64,000 nt of DNA from Schistocephalus solidus (GCA_017591395.1 WEDG01005306.1:1-64000), one strand, 5' to 3'. Positions 22,370 through 35,100 are shown, numbered from the stretch's first letter. Notes: generated by a model not told the origin, from the sequence alone. Made by a program: numbers and translations.

Positions 22370-23231
22370 TACAGGGTCTGCCGAATAATTGGGCTTAGTT
22401 GACTGATTGCTAAAAGGTGAAAAATAGATTAGGAGCAGAGAAGAGTTCAACGGTAGAAACTTTCAATGCAGTCATACAGTCTTCATATTTGTATTATATA
22501 TCATAGTGTTGATTATGTTTTGAGTCTGGCTGCTATGAAACAGCTAGTACCATTCGTTTCATAAAGCTATATCAAAACCTAGACGTGCGGCTCATTGCGC
22601 ATTCGAGATAACATAGAGCATAAATGATGTTAAAAACGGAAAAAACATACTGCTAACAGACTGAGATAAAAATAATAAGTTTTTGCAAGTTAGTTTTTAA
22701 AGCAAATTGTTTACTAATCATAAAAATTATACATAAAAATAAAGACGCTATCCAAAACATTTTTAAAATGTAAAGTTATCATAATTTTTAAAATAGTTTT
22801 AACAATAGAGCTGCTTTTAGATAATGGATATATAAATCAGTAAAGTGGAGAGCCGTATACGCAGCCGGAAGGGATGGAGTATTTATGAGTCTTTGTGGGT
22901 CACTAACGCCATATGGCTTCACATAACCAGGGTGTACCCACATAACAGATGATAAGATTCTCATCTGTATTGCATTGCAGGTCGTCGTAGGTGGTTTATA
23001 AAAGGACGTCAAATAACTAATCGTGGGAATCTATCGTGGTTCTAGTGAAATGGCTATCGCCGCACGCAAAGTACGTTTGGATTTTCACTTGGGCTTCTGG
23101 GTGCAGCTCATCGGGAGGATAGGTTGAGTAGCTATCGCCGAGAGTAACCGCCGCGTCGCGTTTCGGCCCAATTCTCGTGAGACTGAGTTGAAAAATGCCC
23201 GTATCTATTCAAAAGTAATGTGTGCTGTTAT
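22370..23231. other. No supported gene; flank of a - strand LINE
   Basis: AT-rich. It may include the 3' non-coding end of the LINE on - at 23232-25995. A 74-residue - frame at 22788-23012 (PTTTCNAIQMRIL) is not recognised. Confidence 0.35.
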
Positions 23232-25995
23232 TTAGCAGATGTTGTTTGATATTTTAAATTCTAGTAGGTTCGACTGTTTCTGATAGAACTTTGTGAGGCA
23301 TTCCATATTGTCGTCTTTGGAATGAGTTACGGCGTTTGAATGGCGGGATTTTTGAACATTTGTCAAATATCTATAGTTCATCAAATAGTGATTTGTTAGA
23401 TAGGATATATTGGTTTGATGCGGGATGTTGGTAGAATAGTAGATGGTTTTGACTCTTCCTGATAGACTGGGTCGGAGAGCTTCAGTATGTCGCATGTATG
23501 GAATAGAAGTTCGATGTTGGGCCTTGAATGCCAGAACTATTTGATAATAGTTTCTGAAGCATCTTTGAATGGCTTCTAGTTTCATTCAGCCATCTGATGG
23601 CATAATGCCAACAAAAATTGGCAGTAATCAAAGGAGAATTAGCAGTACATTTTATACAGTCTTGTCTTTAGGAGCAGGTGAGGAGAAATTTTTACAAATG
23701 AATCCGCATAGTCTAGTGGCTTTTGGTGATATTTGTTTTTAACGTGGGGAGATAAATCAAAGAGTATTGGTATAGCTAAGACCTAAGTCTTTTATTGATG
23801 TTGTCTCGGTTATTTCCTGATTATTGAAAAATATGGGAGGAAGTTTTTGTGAACAAAAGATCAGGAGATGACATTTACTTGGAGAGAATGGCATTTGCCA
23901 TTGGTACTCCATTCGCTTAGTTTTTAAGATCATTTTTCAATCGTTCTATGCATACTGGCTACTGTATGCTGGTTATATCATATATGCAAGTTTTAAGTCG
24001 TCCGCATATAAAAATGTTTTAGCTGACGTTGATATAGAGGATAAGTCGTGAATGCATATAGAAATAGGAGGGACCTAGGATGAGTCCCTGAAAATTACTC
24101 CACTACTAATATGAGATGGTTCTGAGACTACGTTTCAATTTTTGTACTACCTGATATCGGTTTTGAAGGTAATATTTTAGAAAGTCAGAAGGAGACCCAA
24201 TCCATGACTTTTAAGCTTCACTAGAAGCCTTTTGATGGGGATACTTTATCAAACGCTTTTTAGGGTCAAAGTATATCGTAGCTTCACCGTGTTTCCGTCA
24301 TCTCTGTTACTGGAAAACGAATTCAAAGGAAGTGAGATGCTTGGGACCTGACATGCGCTTTGGGTGAAAGTGTTGAGGGGAAGGTTAATGAGGTTAGCGT
24401 TCGTTCAGATGGTTCATCGTGGGTTTCGAGTGTTTTCTAGGATGTGCTGTAACAGCTGTTCGGTGAACACACGATGAACTGTGTATCAGATCGGTTCCCG
24501 TAAAGATTGGTGTTATGCTTGAGTATTTCCACATTTCTGGATACATTCCATTCGATGCAGGTAAAGGAGGAATAGAGATCAAAGACAGCAGTATTGGAGC
24601 ATGTATCATATGCTTCAGTATGCAAGTGTGGGATTTTATTCGGTCAATACGTGGTGGAATTAGGAAAGCTGTCTGATAGCTTTTTGACTGTTTCTTCGGC
24701 TAATAGCAGATCTCATTGAGGGTAAAATGCTGTCATGTCTGTTGGTTGGGGAATCGGCTCCTCCTCAATTGAATAGATGGATGAGTAATTTTTGAATAGT
24801 TGCTATTTGGTTATCGTCCGTTATTACTTGCCCTGCGTCATCAATCATGAGTTGGGGGACCCTTGGTTTCGATTAGTATTCATTTTGTTTCCAAAAGATC
24901 TGGGCTGCCGAGGACTCTATTGTCCGGCGTTCAGGCTGCTGTTTTCCATTTTCCAACTAGATCGTGAAATTCTCTAATTCGTCTGAGTGTGGATAAATAA
25001 GTAACTGAGGGATCATGAAGCTGTTTTTAGCAGCCTCTTGGAAAGAAGTTAGGAATTTGTGACGTATATGGGATCTCTCATCTATTAAGGTATTTCAAAT
25101 TATAAAAAGTGTAGGGTATAAAATGTTAGCAGCTTCCGTCGCGGATGTCGTTATGAAAGAGATGAACTCCAGTCTAGTGACCTTACATGTAGTTGTTCAT
25201 ATAGTCAATGTCGAGTTTTCTTGGATTTATGTATAAATGTAACTATTATATACTATTTAATTTTATGTTTAAGAGGAGAAATTTTTATTTGTTTGCCTTA
25301 TAATCACTTGCAAAGGTTATGCTGTCGTTATGCGTATGTAGGGGCCAGATACCATTTGTGAGAAATAATGTCTAGTATGTTGTTTCCCTCGGGTCGGTTT
25401 ATTGATTATTTGTGTCCAATTATGAAAGAAAATTGATGATGGCAGTTCAACATGTCTATTAGGGGCTGATAGTGAAGCCCAGTTTATTTCAAGGACAGTT
25501 TAGATCACCCGCAATTATCTTATATTCAAATTGAATATTTGATATGGTTTCTATGGTATGGTATCTATGGTATCTATTAGATTGGTTAGCTAGTTTCATA
25601 AGGACTGCATGCTGGAGGAGTGTAGAGACATTCGATAAGTATATTTTTGTGCGACAGGGATTTTACTGTGACAAAGCGTGCTTCGCCAGGGAAATTTTCA
25701 TGTGAAACATCGAAACCACTTTGTTAAATGGTATTTTTGAGGTATATCCTACAACCACCACCTCGTTTATTAATGCGGTCTCTTCGATAAAAATTGTAGT
25801 TTGGGACACATAGGTAAGCATTCAATGTTAATTCATTGACCGATGTTTCCGGTAAACAAACTATATCGGGATAATAGGCTTCAGCGAATGTTCTAAGTTG
25901 TGTTATTTTATGTACTATCGATCTCTCATTAATAAGGGCGATACTAAGGATGTCGGATAAGGACAGAGACCAGCTGTTATGAAAAAAATGATTTC
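23232..25995 (-). mobile_element. LINE (Jockey/CR1-like), endonuclease to RT, heavily decayed
   Basis: On -, the APE endonuclease start is well preserved: NERSIVHKITQLRTFAEAYY, PDIVCLPETSVNELTL and YNFYRRDRINKRGGG (about 25945-25755). A LYTPP-like block follows. RT pieces come later: YFDPKK shifting to AFDKV (about 24275-24235), then LVKLKSHG-like sequence. An ILGP block with FLYADDLKLA follows (YADD at about 24009-23998, both aspartates kept). The C-terminal part contains KLEAIQRCF near 23580, the family's usual LE.IQRRF position. Frameshifts and stops are frequent, so it is a dead copy. Its order and motifs differ from the CR1-like copies at 13-18 kb, so it is a separate family or an older lineage. 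Confidence 0.65.
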
Positions 25996-26189
25996 TTAAA
26001 CTGTTTTGATTTGCGATGGGCTAATGGAAGGGAATCATATATCTGTTGGAAGGTATATTGATGTGTATTTTTGAGATATGAGTGAATGGGTAGAGTGTAT
26101 GTGTTGATTGGGTGGTGGATTTGAGTGCATGGGATTTAAAGTGTATGGAGTTGTGTGTAGGTGTTAGAGTGCATGAGTTGAGTGTAGAG

Positions 26190-26660
26190 AGTTATATACC
26201 CCATATAGAGAGAAGGATTTACTAGGCAGTTATTGTCGGGGAGGTTTGCCGACTAGAGTAACTGTTTGGTTGCCATAAGTTGTAACCATGTTTGAACGGT
26301 TATGTGTGTTGGTTTACTCCTATGCCATGCATTTGAGAGTTGACGTGTTATTATAAAACTTATTCGTGTCTTATGAGAGTTTGGAGAAATCGGAATATGT
26401 TGCTTGGGTTGGGGCATGGCTTTTTGGTAACGGTGTGGCAAAGCTTTGCATAGAATACTAACTAGAACAAGTGGATTATCTTTTGAGCAGAAGGATTGAC
26501 ATGCACATTATAGTTGTATTATTTGCTAGGTCGACATTTTTCTGTGTGGATTTCGGTTGGCGGATTCAGTAGTAACATTTATGTTACTATCTATGTTGCG
26601 ACATGACTGGATCAGAATTTGTGTCATCAAGCTGTTCCAGGGGAAGTTTTTAGCATTTTG
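26190..26660 (+). repeat. Dispersed repeat X, uninterrupted copy
   Basis: This aligns with 31485-31674 and then, without a break in order, with 34970-35100. Shared blocks are GTTGGTTTACTCCTATGCCATGCA (first 20 bases especially clear), TTTGGTTGCCAT.AGTTG, CTTATTCG.TCTTATGAGAGTTT and a GACATTTTT block. It is non-coding, and its nature (LTR, LINE UTR or SINE-like) is unknown. It serves as the empty site for the LINE at 31680-34965. Confidence 0.65.
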
Positions 26661-27304
26661 AGGTGCTCGTTTGTTTGATTCTGACCTCCTCTCTAACTGT
26701 ATAAACAGTTATTCGATTATTATTATAAGTGTCAGAATAAAAATAAGGTAAACTTGCCAAAGAGTTTAGCTAAAACACTATGTTTATCATTTGGTTGCTT
26801 GGCTTGTACGCTATAGTTAGCAGCGATTAGAGATACCCTGTAGTCCAACTGAAGTATGAGGATTAACATCTGTTTTGGGGCTACGTGGCGGTCTGGTCTG
26901 GGGTTCGGCTTCAGTCCACTGGGTCCTGTGGTCAGGTTGGTCGTGTGTGTCATGGCTACATGCCTGTCAGTTCCGTGTATGGCCATGTCCTCTTCCTGTG
27001 TCTCGATCGATTCCTGTGTTCGGGATCGGTGGATGTATGTATGAGGGTGAGGAAAAGAATGTCTCAGTGTCTTTGAATGTGAAGCAGTTTTAGGCTTGTC
27101 TTTGAATTGGGGGTTTTGGCGGTTTGTGCTGGTTGGTTATGACATGTATGTTTGGCAGACAGTTAGCTTGCCGGTGCTAATCAAAATATAAATTCTAAAT
27201 TTAATAATGTAGTATGTAATGTGATTCTTAATATTCGGATATAATCAAAGTTCATTATAAAGCTAGTTGTTAATTGTTTTGCGAGTCTGTAATAGACATT
27301 ATAA
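26661..27304. other. No supported gene
   Basis: AT-rich flank with a GC-richer patch at about 26870-27060 that gives overlapping open frames on both strands. None has a recognisable motif. It ends where the RTE-like + copy begins. Confidence 0.35.
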
Positions 27305-29795
27305 GCACCCTCGGTCGCGGCGCTGGCATCTGCTGGACTATGTTCTCGTCGGAGGCGAGATCGACAGGACGTGCTGGTAACCAAGGCGATCCGCGATGCC
27401 GATGGTTGGACAGATCACCGCCTCGTCATCTCCCAGATGAGGCTCCGACTGCAACCCCGACGAAGGCCCCAAGGTAAGAGGCCGCCATGTAAAGTTAAAT
27501 ACTCTTTTATTAAATTTGCCTGCTCACTGTTTTTGATTTCAGCAACCAAATAACCGAGAAACTGGAGGACCTGCATGCTCCAGATGATAACGATACCGTG
27601 GAGACACGATGGTGTCAACTGCGAAATGTCATCCAGTCCACCGCCCTCGATGTACTCGGACGCGCACACCGTCGACACCAGGACTGGTTTGACGACAATG
27701 ACGCCGACATCAGCAACTTACTTGCGGAGAAGAATGGACTACACAAAGCCTACATGGACCTTCGGACTGACATCAACAAAGCAGCCTTTTTCAGATGCCG
27801 GCGCCTTGTACAACAACGACTGCGGGAGATGCAGGATGCCTGGATGATCCGAAAGGCTGAAGAAATCCAGGGGTATGCGGACCGCAATGAAATGAAAAAC
27901 TTTTTCAAAGCCATCAAGGCCATCTACGGCCCGTGTATCAAAGGGTCCGCACCGCTGCTCAGCTCGATGGGACAACACTGCTGACAGAGAAATCGCAAAT
28001 TCTGAAGCGCTGGGCCGAGCACTTCAGAAGTGTCCTAATTGCTCATCAGCCATCTCTGATGCTGCCATTGACCGGCTCCCTCAAAGTGGACACGAACAAT
28101 GACCTTGATCTGCCGCCTTCCCTACCAGAAACCATCCGGGCCGTGCAGCAGATTTCCAGCGGTAAAAGCACCGGGATCCGACGCAATCCCACCGGAAGTC
28201 TACAAGCACGGTGGGCCCCGGCTGATGGCAGAACTCACAACACTCTTCCAGGAGATGTGGCGCCAAGGACAAGTTCCTCAGGATTTCAAAGACGCGACCA
28301 TCGTCCATCTCTACAAACGGAAGGGAACCGGCAACTCTGTGATAATCACAGAGGCATCTCGTTACTCAACATCGCCGGGAAGATCTTCGCCCGTATCCTT
28401 CTCAATCGTCTTAACGGTCATCTAGAGCAGGGCCTGCTCCCGGAAAAGCCAATGTGGCTTCCGCCGACACCGCGGGACAACCGATATGATCTTTGCCGCC
28501 CGCCAGCTACAAGAGAAGTGTCAGGAGATGCGAACTCACCTTAACACTACCTTCGTGGATCTAACGAAAGCCTTTGACACGGTGAATCGGGACGGACTGT
28601 GGAAAGTCATGCAGAAATTTGGTTGTCCTGAGCGGTTCACGCACATGGTGCGTCAGCTTCATGACGGGATGACGGCGCGCGTCACTGACAACTGGACGGT
28701 ATCCGAAGCATTCGCAGTGACCGACGGAGTGAAGCAGGGCTGCGTACTGGCCCCCACCCTCTTCAGTCTCATGTTCTCGGCTATGCTGATGGACGCCTAC
28801 CGTGATGAGCAGCCTGGTATTCATCGCCTACAGAACTGACGGGCACCTTCTCAACAGTCGGCGTATGCAGGCTCCAACGCGCGTGTCTACCACTACAGTC
28901 CATGACTTGCTCTTCGCGGACGACTGCGCCCTTAACACCGTGACGGAGGAGGACATGCAAAGGAGCATGGACCTCTTCGCCGAAGGCTGCGCCGATTTGG
29001 ATTAACAATCAGTACAGCCAAAACGGTTGTCATGCACCAGCCGCCACCCAGCGCGGAATACAATGCTCTTCGAATAAATGTCAACGGTGTTCAACTCAAA
29101 ATGTGGAAACCTTCGCTTATCTAGGAAGCACGATGTCGCGCAATATGAAAATCGATGACGAGGTTGCCCAACGGATTTCAAAGCTAGTCAGGCCTTCGGC
29201 CGGCTGCAGAGCCTCCGTGTGGAATCGCCACGGTATTCACCTGAACAGCAAACTGAAGATGTACAAGGCCGTCGTCTTGTCGACGCTCCTTTACGGAGCG
29301 AAACCTAGACCGTCTACTCGAACCAAGCCAGAAAGCTGAATCACTTTCATCTCAGCTGCCTCCGCAGAATACTGAAGCTGAGATGGCAAGACAGGGATAC
29401 CGGACACGGAAGTCCTGGAGCGGACCGGAATCCTCAGCATCCATGCCATGCTGAGGCAAGTGCAGCTGCGATGGAGCGGCCACTTGGTAAGAATGGACGA
29501 CGAGCGACTACCCAAACGACTTTTTCTACGGAGATGTCGCTACGGGTTCTCGTCGGCAGGGAGGGTCAAAAACAACGCTTCAAGGACACTTTTAAGAAAT
29601 CGCTGAAGCAAATGCAAATCAACTCGGCGACCTGGGAAGACCTCGCCCAGGATAGACCGGCATGGAGAAGATCAGTGAAGACTGGTTCAGCAATCTACGA
29701 GGCCAACCGGATCGCTGCCGCCAAAGGCTAAAAGAGCGGCACGAAAGTCACCAGCGCCCCGCACCAACACTGCCAATGCCCAGGCCCTGCCAACA

Positions 29796-30588
29796 TGCCC
29801 GCGCTGTCAACGCATCTTCCGCGCGCGAATCGGCCTGGTCGGACATCTTCGGACGCAATGCACCAACAATCCCACAATTCCAATTTCTACGTCAAATTCT
29901 GCCAACCCTCATTCTGACTCCCCCACCCTCACTCCTGACATCAATTCCATTCCTCCCACAATCATAGAGACCACATCCATCTACTCATCGCCTGTTACCC
30001 CCACCACCGCAACCACCATTGCCTTCGCCTTCACTACTACCACCACAACCACCATCAGCGATGGGGAATCTCTCCTAAGCTGTACTCAATGCGACCGCAC
30101 ATTCACCTCACGCATCGGCCTGGTCGGTCACTTGCGAATACATCGTACATAGACCGGTGAGCCAGTGCCTGGAACACCATCACACAGCAGAGATCGTCGC
30201 CTCCACTGCCCTCACTGTACTCGCGCATTCACTCATCGCATGGGCCTATTCGGTCACATGCGCATCCATAACAGCGGAATTCACCACAATGCCGACAACA
30301 CCGATACACCATTCACACCCTCCGCTCCTGCCATTCTTAGCGCCCCTGCCACCCCCACTACCATGAATGACATCGCCCCAGCCTCTACCGATTTCTCCTG
30401 CCCACACTGCGCCCGCAACTTCAACTCACGCATCGGCCTGGCCGGTCACCTGCGAATCCATCGCACGGAGGCTGGTGAACCAGTGCCTGGGGGCTCCGAC
30501 ATATAGTCGACGCGCCCGCCTTCACTGACCTCCTTGCTCCCGCACGTTTACACACCGCATGGGCCTCTTAGGACACATGCACCTCCAC
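29796..30588 (+). pseudogene. C-terminal C2H2 zinc-finger array of the RTE-like LINE
   Basis: Five units follow the RT part. Unit 1 (29796-29861) is C-x2-C-x12-H-x4-C (CPRCQRIFRARIGL, ending HLRTQC). Units 2-4 at 30081-30143, 30207-30269 and 30399-30461 are textbook C-x2-C-x3-F-x5-L-x2-H-x3-H. Their cores are TSRIGLVGHLRIH, THRMGLFGHMRIH and NSRIGLAGHLRIH. Unit 5 (30526-30588) has lost its first cysteine to a TGA. The RIGL and RMGL types alternate, joined by conserved HRTE.GEPVPG and NADNTDTP spacers. A TAG right after unit 2 and shifts elsewhere make it non-functional here. C2H2 arrays usually bind DNA or RNA; a role in target choice or RNA binding is inference. Confidence 0.85.
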
Positions 30589-30599
30589 GACAACCTCCG

Positions 30600-31478
30600 G
30601 TAAACCACCGGAGGCTAAGCTACATCAGCACACACTACCTACACCAATACATCGACTACACCCTCACAATCACCATTTACCAGAGTATATCACGGTTTCC
30701 TAGAAACCGTGGCTGGGAAGTCTGCCAATCTGACGCTTCCACCAGACCACGCCGTCGGCTCAGTGTATGTGCTGTGTGTGTCGAGTGGCTGACCAGTGGA
30801 CTGGGAGTCAGACGGCGATGGCTGCTCCATATCCCCTGAGTTTGTGAATCCTGGTGTGTTCATTATGGGGGCCAGGTCGTGCTGTGACGCGCGAAGACGG
30901 GTACGCCGATCCGTCAGCCAATGCGCCCACTCCCACATCAGGCAACTGACCGGCTCGGACAGTAGTCTGACTGTGGGGGTGAGGGAGAGAGTGAGGTCGA
31001 CAGTTCAGTGCATATTCCTCACTATAAACAATCTGACGCGCTTTAAACTATCACGGTGCGCTAAAAGCCGTGGCTTGGAAGGTTGCCAACTGACGGGATA
31101 ACTCGGACCGCGTGGCCAGCCCAATGTGTGTTTTGTGTGGAGTGGCTGACTGGCGGACTGAGAGTCAGGTTTCAATGGCTCCTTCTTAATGTGGCCTTTA
31201 TGGCACTCCCACACCGTGGGATCCGAGCCAGGTGTGGTGGCACGCCCAGGGGCGGCTCCGGCCGCGCCAACCACCTACGCCCTCTCCATCTCCGGTCTTC
31301 TTGACTCTGTCTTGACACCGGGCTCAGGTGGGGGAGGAGGAGAGAGTGCGGTAGCTGCAGCGCAAGGCTACTATCACTTAAAACTAATTCACGCGCAAGT
31401 CACCGTCCCTGCTCCACCTGGTGTGGAGCATACGGTGGACCTCGTCGAAATCGACGGTCGAACTGTCGAGGGTTGATT
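30600..31478 (+). repeat. RTE-like 3' untranslated region (reference copy)
   Basis: A non-coding tail following the finger array, recognisable at 4040-4560 (+), 37160-37860 (-), 50420-50760 (+), 56400-57260 (-) and 58450-58740 (-). It starts with a short inverted pair around 30687-30709 (CGGTTTC...GAAACCG) and ends near GTCGAACTGTCGAGGG. Repeat X starts within about 10 bp of its end. Confidence 0.75.
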
Positions 31479-31484
31479 GTACGG

Positions 31485-31674
31485 GTTAAACCCTATATGG
31501 GGGGGAGGATTAACTGTAAGGTTATTATAAATATCTGCGGTTATTGTTTGGAAGGTTTGCTGGCCTATGTAACTGGTTTGGTTGCCATCAGTTGCTACTA
31601 TGTTTTAAAGGTAAGCATGCGTTGGTTTACTCCTATGCCATGCAATTGTAGTTGAGAAATTTGCGGTGTTATTT
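31485..31674 (+). repeat. Dispersed repeat X, left half of a split copy
   Basis: Matches 26190-26355. It ends at GCGGTGTTATT, where the LINE on - begins. The right half resumes at about 34970. Confidence 0.65.
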
Positions 31675-31679
31675 TTTGT

Positions 31680-34600
31680 TTATTTTATTTATGTATTGCC
31701 AGTTTACAGGCAAGGTCAAAAATATATATATACAGTAGAGGGTCAAGCTGACAGTGAAAAAACTCCCGATCGCTGTTTCAGGTGTTTTCGGGATAAAAAC
31801 TGCAGCTTACTGAGTAATTAAAGATCACGACAGGGACGCGTTAACACAGGTGCCCAGTGAAGAACTTCTCAATTCAGTGTTACGGATCCGGTATTCTGCA
31901 CCAGCAGGTATATCGGCAAGCGGCTGTTCGCTGTCGACTGAAAAATAAACCGATTGAGGTCTGCAGAGCCAGCAATATTGCCCTCAGCATGAAGTCCGGC
32001 ACAGGATTCAGAGTCCGTGAACGCCATCAGAACCGAAGAGAGCTTCCACAGAAACAGCACCCAAACGTTTTGGAAGGTGTCCTGAATGTAGAAAACTAGG
32101 GAAATTTCGCGTAAACAAGGGATATCTTTGCTGAATTTTGATATATCTAGGTAGCTTATTCCAGATTGCTATAGCGTTTACCGCAAAAAAACTGTCGGTA
32201 TCTAACTGTGCGGGCCAAAGGAAGAAATAAAAAATAAATCTCGATGACTGGTGCGCCGAGAGTGGTCGAGGTGCCTCAGAGATGTAAAAAGGGGTTAAAT
32301 GTACGACTGTTTAGAAGTTTAAACAGTAAAATAGTCCCTTCTGTAATCTGCGAAGCCACAGTGGGTCAAGGCTTGTATGCTCACGGCGTTGTTGGTAGGA
32401 CAGGTTTCAGTGTTCTGAATAAAAACTCTTTTTGTAAAGAAGTGCTGGACTGATTCTATCTTCTTTCGTTCACTAGCGTGCAGAAGGCTAAATAGAAACG
32501 AGCAGTATTCCAGACTAGGCCTGACATATATTTTATAGAGGCTGATTCTAATGTGAATATGATATGCCCCGATCCTTTATAACTCCGGGCACATTTAGAT
32601 CGTGACCGTCGATGCATAGGTGGGGCTGATGGTTGTCGCCAATAACCATAACGGAGCACTTTTGCCAAGTAAATGAGAAGCGCCATGTGCGACACCACTG
32701 AGCGAAGGCCTGAAGATCCTTTTTTAAGAGCTCAAGCACGATGTTGCAATCAACCGGTTTATATTGATAGGCAACTTTTAAATCGTCAGCGTACACAAAG
32801 GGCCTACCATAATGAAAACAATCAGGAACATCGTTGACAAAGAGGCAAAAAAGCAGCGGGCCGAGCACGCTGCCCTTAATATCTCCTCTCCTCACATGCG
32901 TGGGGTTGGATATAACATCAGAAAGTTTAATCCGTTGTGCGCGAGAATTCAAATAGGAAAATATTAAGTTCAGAAGCTTGTTACCTATGCCGAAGGAGGC
33001 AAGTTTCAGCAGTAGGAGATCATGGTCAACACGATCAAAAGCCTTAGTGAAATCGAAGTAAACGGTGTTAATTGCAAAACCGCTGTCTCTAGATTGTAGC
33101 ACATGATCAAAAAAAGAGAGCTGGCAAGTGTCACAGGACCTTTTTTCGAGAAAACCATGCTGAGCCGCATTAAGTAGGTTATTTTCTCTTAGGTGACGCA
33201 TCATCTTGTCTTTGATTAAGGTCTCGAAGATCTTCGAGACTGCTGGTAGTGTATTTATTGGCCTAAAGTCGTCAAATGACGTAGGTCAACAGTGTTTGGG
33301 AATAGGCAATATGTGCGATTCCTTCCATAAAATAGGGAAAGTTTCACTTTCAAGGGCAAGATTAAATATCTTATACAGAAGGGACGGGTAAAATAGCGTT
33401 AGCATCCGCCTTTAAAACGCTGACCGGGACGCCATCTGGTCCTGGACTGTAAGATTGACGAAAAGGCCAAATGGCTACGGTCACGTCCTAGAGGGTAAAA
33501 TTTATGGTTTCGAGGACGTTATCGGTCCAAACCCGGATGATAGGAAAGGGGGCGACAGTATTTTCACTAAACATTCTAGACAAGAAAGCATTGAAGCTAG
33601 CAGCAGTCAACTTAGCGTCAGCTATTGGGTTTCCTAAAACGTATCGAAGTACGGGGTACTGCGTTTTTCTCTGCGCTTTAACTGTGCGCAAAAAGAGCTT
33701 CGCAACATTTAACGAAGGGTTTTTCGGCAAAGGTAACCTCATCGGCTTGTCGGTTTTCGTCAGAGTGCCTCTTAGTCTCTTCAAAGATTTGTTGGATCAA
33801 GGGCAGGACGGAGGTGTCGTTTTAAATATGAAAACGACGGGAGAGTCTACGCAGTCTACGTTGGAATGATAAAGGGAGGTAGACTTCATCCTTGACATTA
33901 ATTATTTTCTTTCGGGGAACAAAACGAGAAATGATTGGACCTAGAACTTTGTAAGAAGTATCAGTACAAACATTCACATCTGAACATACAAAGAAGTTAG
34001 TCCAGGCGGGGAATTTAGGTGTGTTAGCAATTCCCTCATATTTTCGGATCTGAAATTACGGAAAAAGCTATATTTTGGAAAACATTTCAGCAGCCTCTAG
34101 TTCTAGTGTTGTAAGAACAATAGTATGATCAGAATTCCCAAGTGGATCTAAAGGTGACACTGATAATGTCTGACAACCTCTACAAAAAATAAGATCAAGT
34201 ATGTTTTATCCTCGGGTGGGAAAATCAACTACCTGGGCCCACATGCCTATATATATGGCCTCAAGTATGTCTTCTAACTTTGCAGGACCGGAAGTTGGAA
34301 ACCAGTGAACTTCAGGAAGATTGAAGTCACCTGCAATCAAGCAGTACTTCAGATTTAAGTCAGCTGTGGCGTGAAATGCCAGCGAGAGACAAAGATCGTA
34401 ATCCTCGCTGGCATTGGGTAGGCGATAGACACTACCAACGAGTAAAGAGTAGTTATCTTTTAGAACTACTCGGAGCCAACAACTCTCCTCTACCACGGTA
34501 AATTGGCGATAGTCCAATAGAAAAATGTAAGTGGTTGCCTAACATAGATACAGCTTCCTCCGCCACGGCCCTCGTGTCGATCATTCCGAATGTAAGCGTA

Positions 34601-34965
34601 GCCTAGAATAGAGAGTTCGGAGCCGGATACACAGGGTGTTGTCCATGTCTCAATAATTATTACAATGTTGGGGCGGTGGATGAAAACCAGAGTCTCGAGC
34701 AAAAGCATCTTATTAAGCAGAGATCTGGCATTGAGGACGATTAGTTTAATTGGGCACGTTTTTGGTTTCTGAAACGGGACAGTTAGGCTGTCAGGGTGAC
34801 TGCCTTCGGCCAAAGAAATGCTCTTTTCACTTGAACTATCTGTCCATCCCTTATTTTGAGATTTACCTCGCCATTGGTCTTTCGTGTTTCCAGTTCTATT
34901 ATTAGCTGTCGCATTTTCATTCGCTCTTTCAGCCCATATTCCGGTTGAAAAAACACTTCAGAATG
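31680..34965 (-). mobile_element. CR1-like LINE with intact RT core, inserted in repeat X
   Basis: On -, the endonuclease spans about 34813-34206. It carries NARSLLNKM, NIVIIIETWTTP, GYAYIRNDRHEGRGGG, VGSVYRLPN and CLIAGDFNLPEVHW, with the GDFN box intact. A broken linker follows (33784-33488 is one open piece). The RT palm is open for 218 codons at 33204-32548: AAQHGFLEKRSC, YFDFTKAFDRVDHDLLLLKL, LGPLLFCLFVNDVP and FVYADDLKVAYQY (YADD at 32796-32782). The C-terminal block has AIWNKLPRYIK at about 32175-32140. The 3' end near 31680 has an A-rich tail on - (AATAAAATAAACAAAAAA), consistent with reverse transcription. Stops and shifts in the linker make it inactive, but it is among the least decayed LINEs here. 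Confidence 0.85.
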
Positions 34966-34969
34966 CGGA

Positions 34970-35100
34970 GCTTATTCGGATCTTATGAGAGTTTGCAGAG
35001 TTTGGAGCACTCATATTTCTTAGGTTGACATTTTTGGGTGTTTTAGTAGTAATGTTGTGCTCAATAAAGCTTTTTGTGTAGGAAAACTATACACACTATA
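34970..35100 (+). repeat. Dispersed repeat X, right half of a split copy
   Basis: Resumes with CTTATTCGGATCTTATGAGAGTTT, matching about 26358 onward in the uninterrupted copy. A GACATTTTT block and a TTCAGTAGTAA-like block follow. The similarity fades after about 35100. Confidence 0.6.

Larger units (their letters stand above)
27305..31478 (+). mobile_element. RTE-like non-LTR retrotransposon with C-terminal C2H2 array, most complete copy (5'-truncated)
   Basis: Similarity starts mid-endonuclease (LLDYVLVGGE and TKAIRDADGWTDHRLVISQM, about 27320-27440), so the copy is 5'-truncated. Blocks follow: EN-RT linker (27555-27985), RT fingers (IPPEVYKHGG at about 28187-28215), NRQLCDNHRGISLLNIAGKI (about 28325-28385), VDLTKAFDTVNRDGLWKV (about 28555-28605) and VKQGCVLAPTLFSLMFSAML (28730-28790). 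The intact catalytic box LLFADDCALNT is at about 28908-28940. VETFAYLGSTMSRN (29100), LLYGAK (about 29290) and [20 protein letters not shown] (29460-29520) complete the RT C-terminus. Zinc fingers occupy 29796-30588, then a 3' UTR of about 870 bp. At least six frameshifts and several stops prevent expression of a full protein. Confidence 0.9.

Noticed and set aside
30690..31274. Antisense open frames in the retrotransposon 3' UTR (MWEWAHWLTDRRT and similar), recurring in several copies
   Set aside because: They recur only because the 3' UTR itself is repeated. They differ in length and frame between copies and show no domain.
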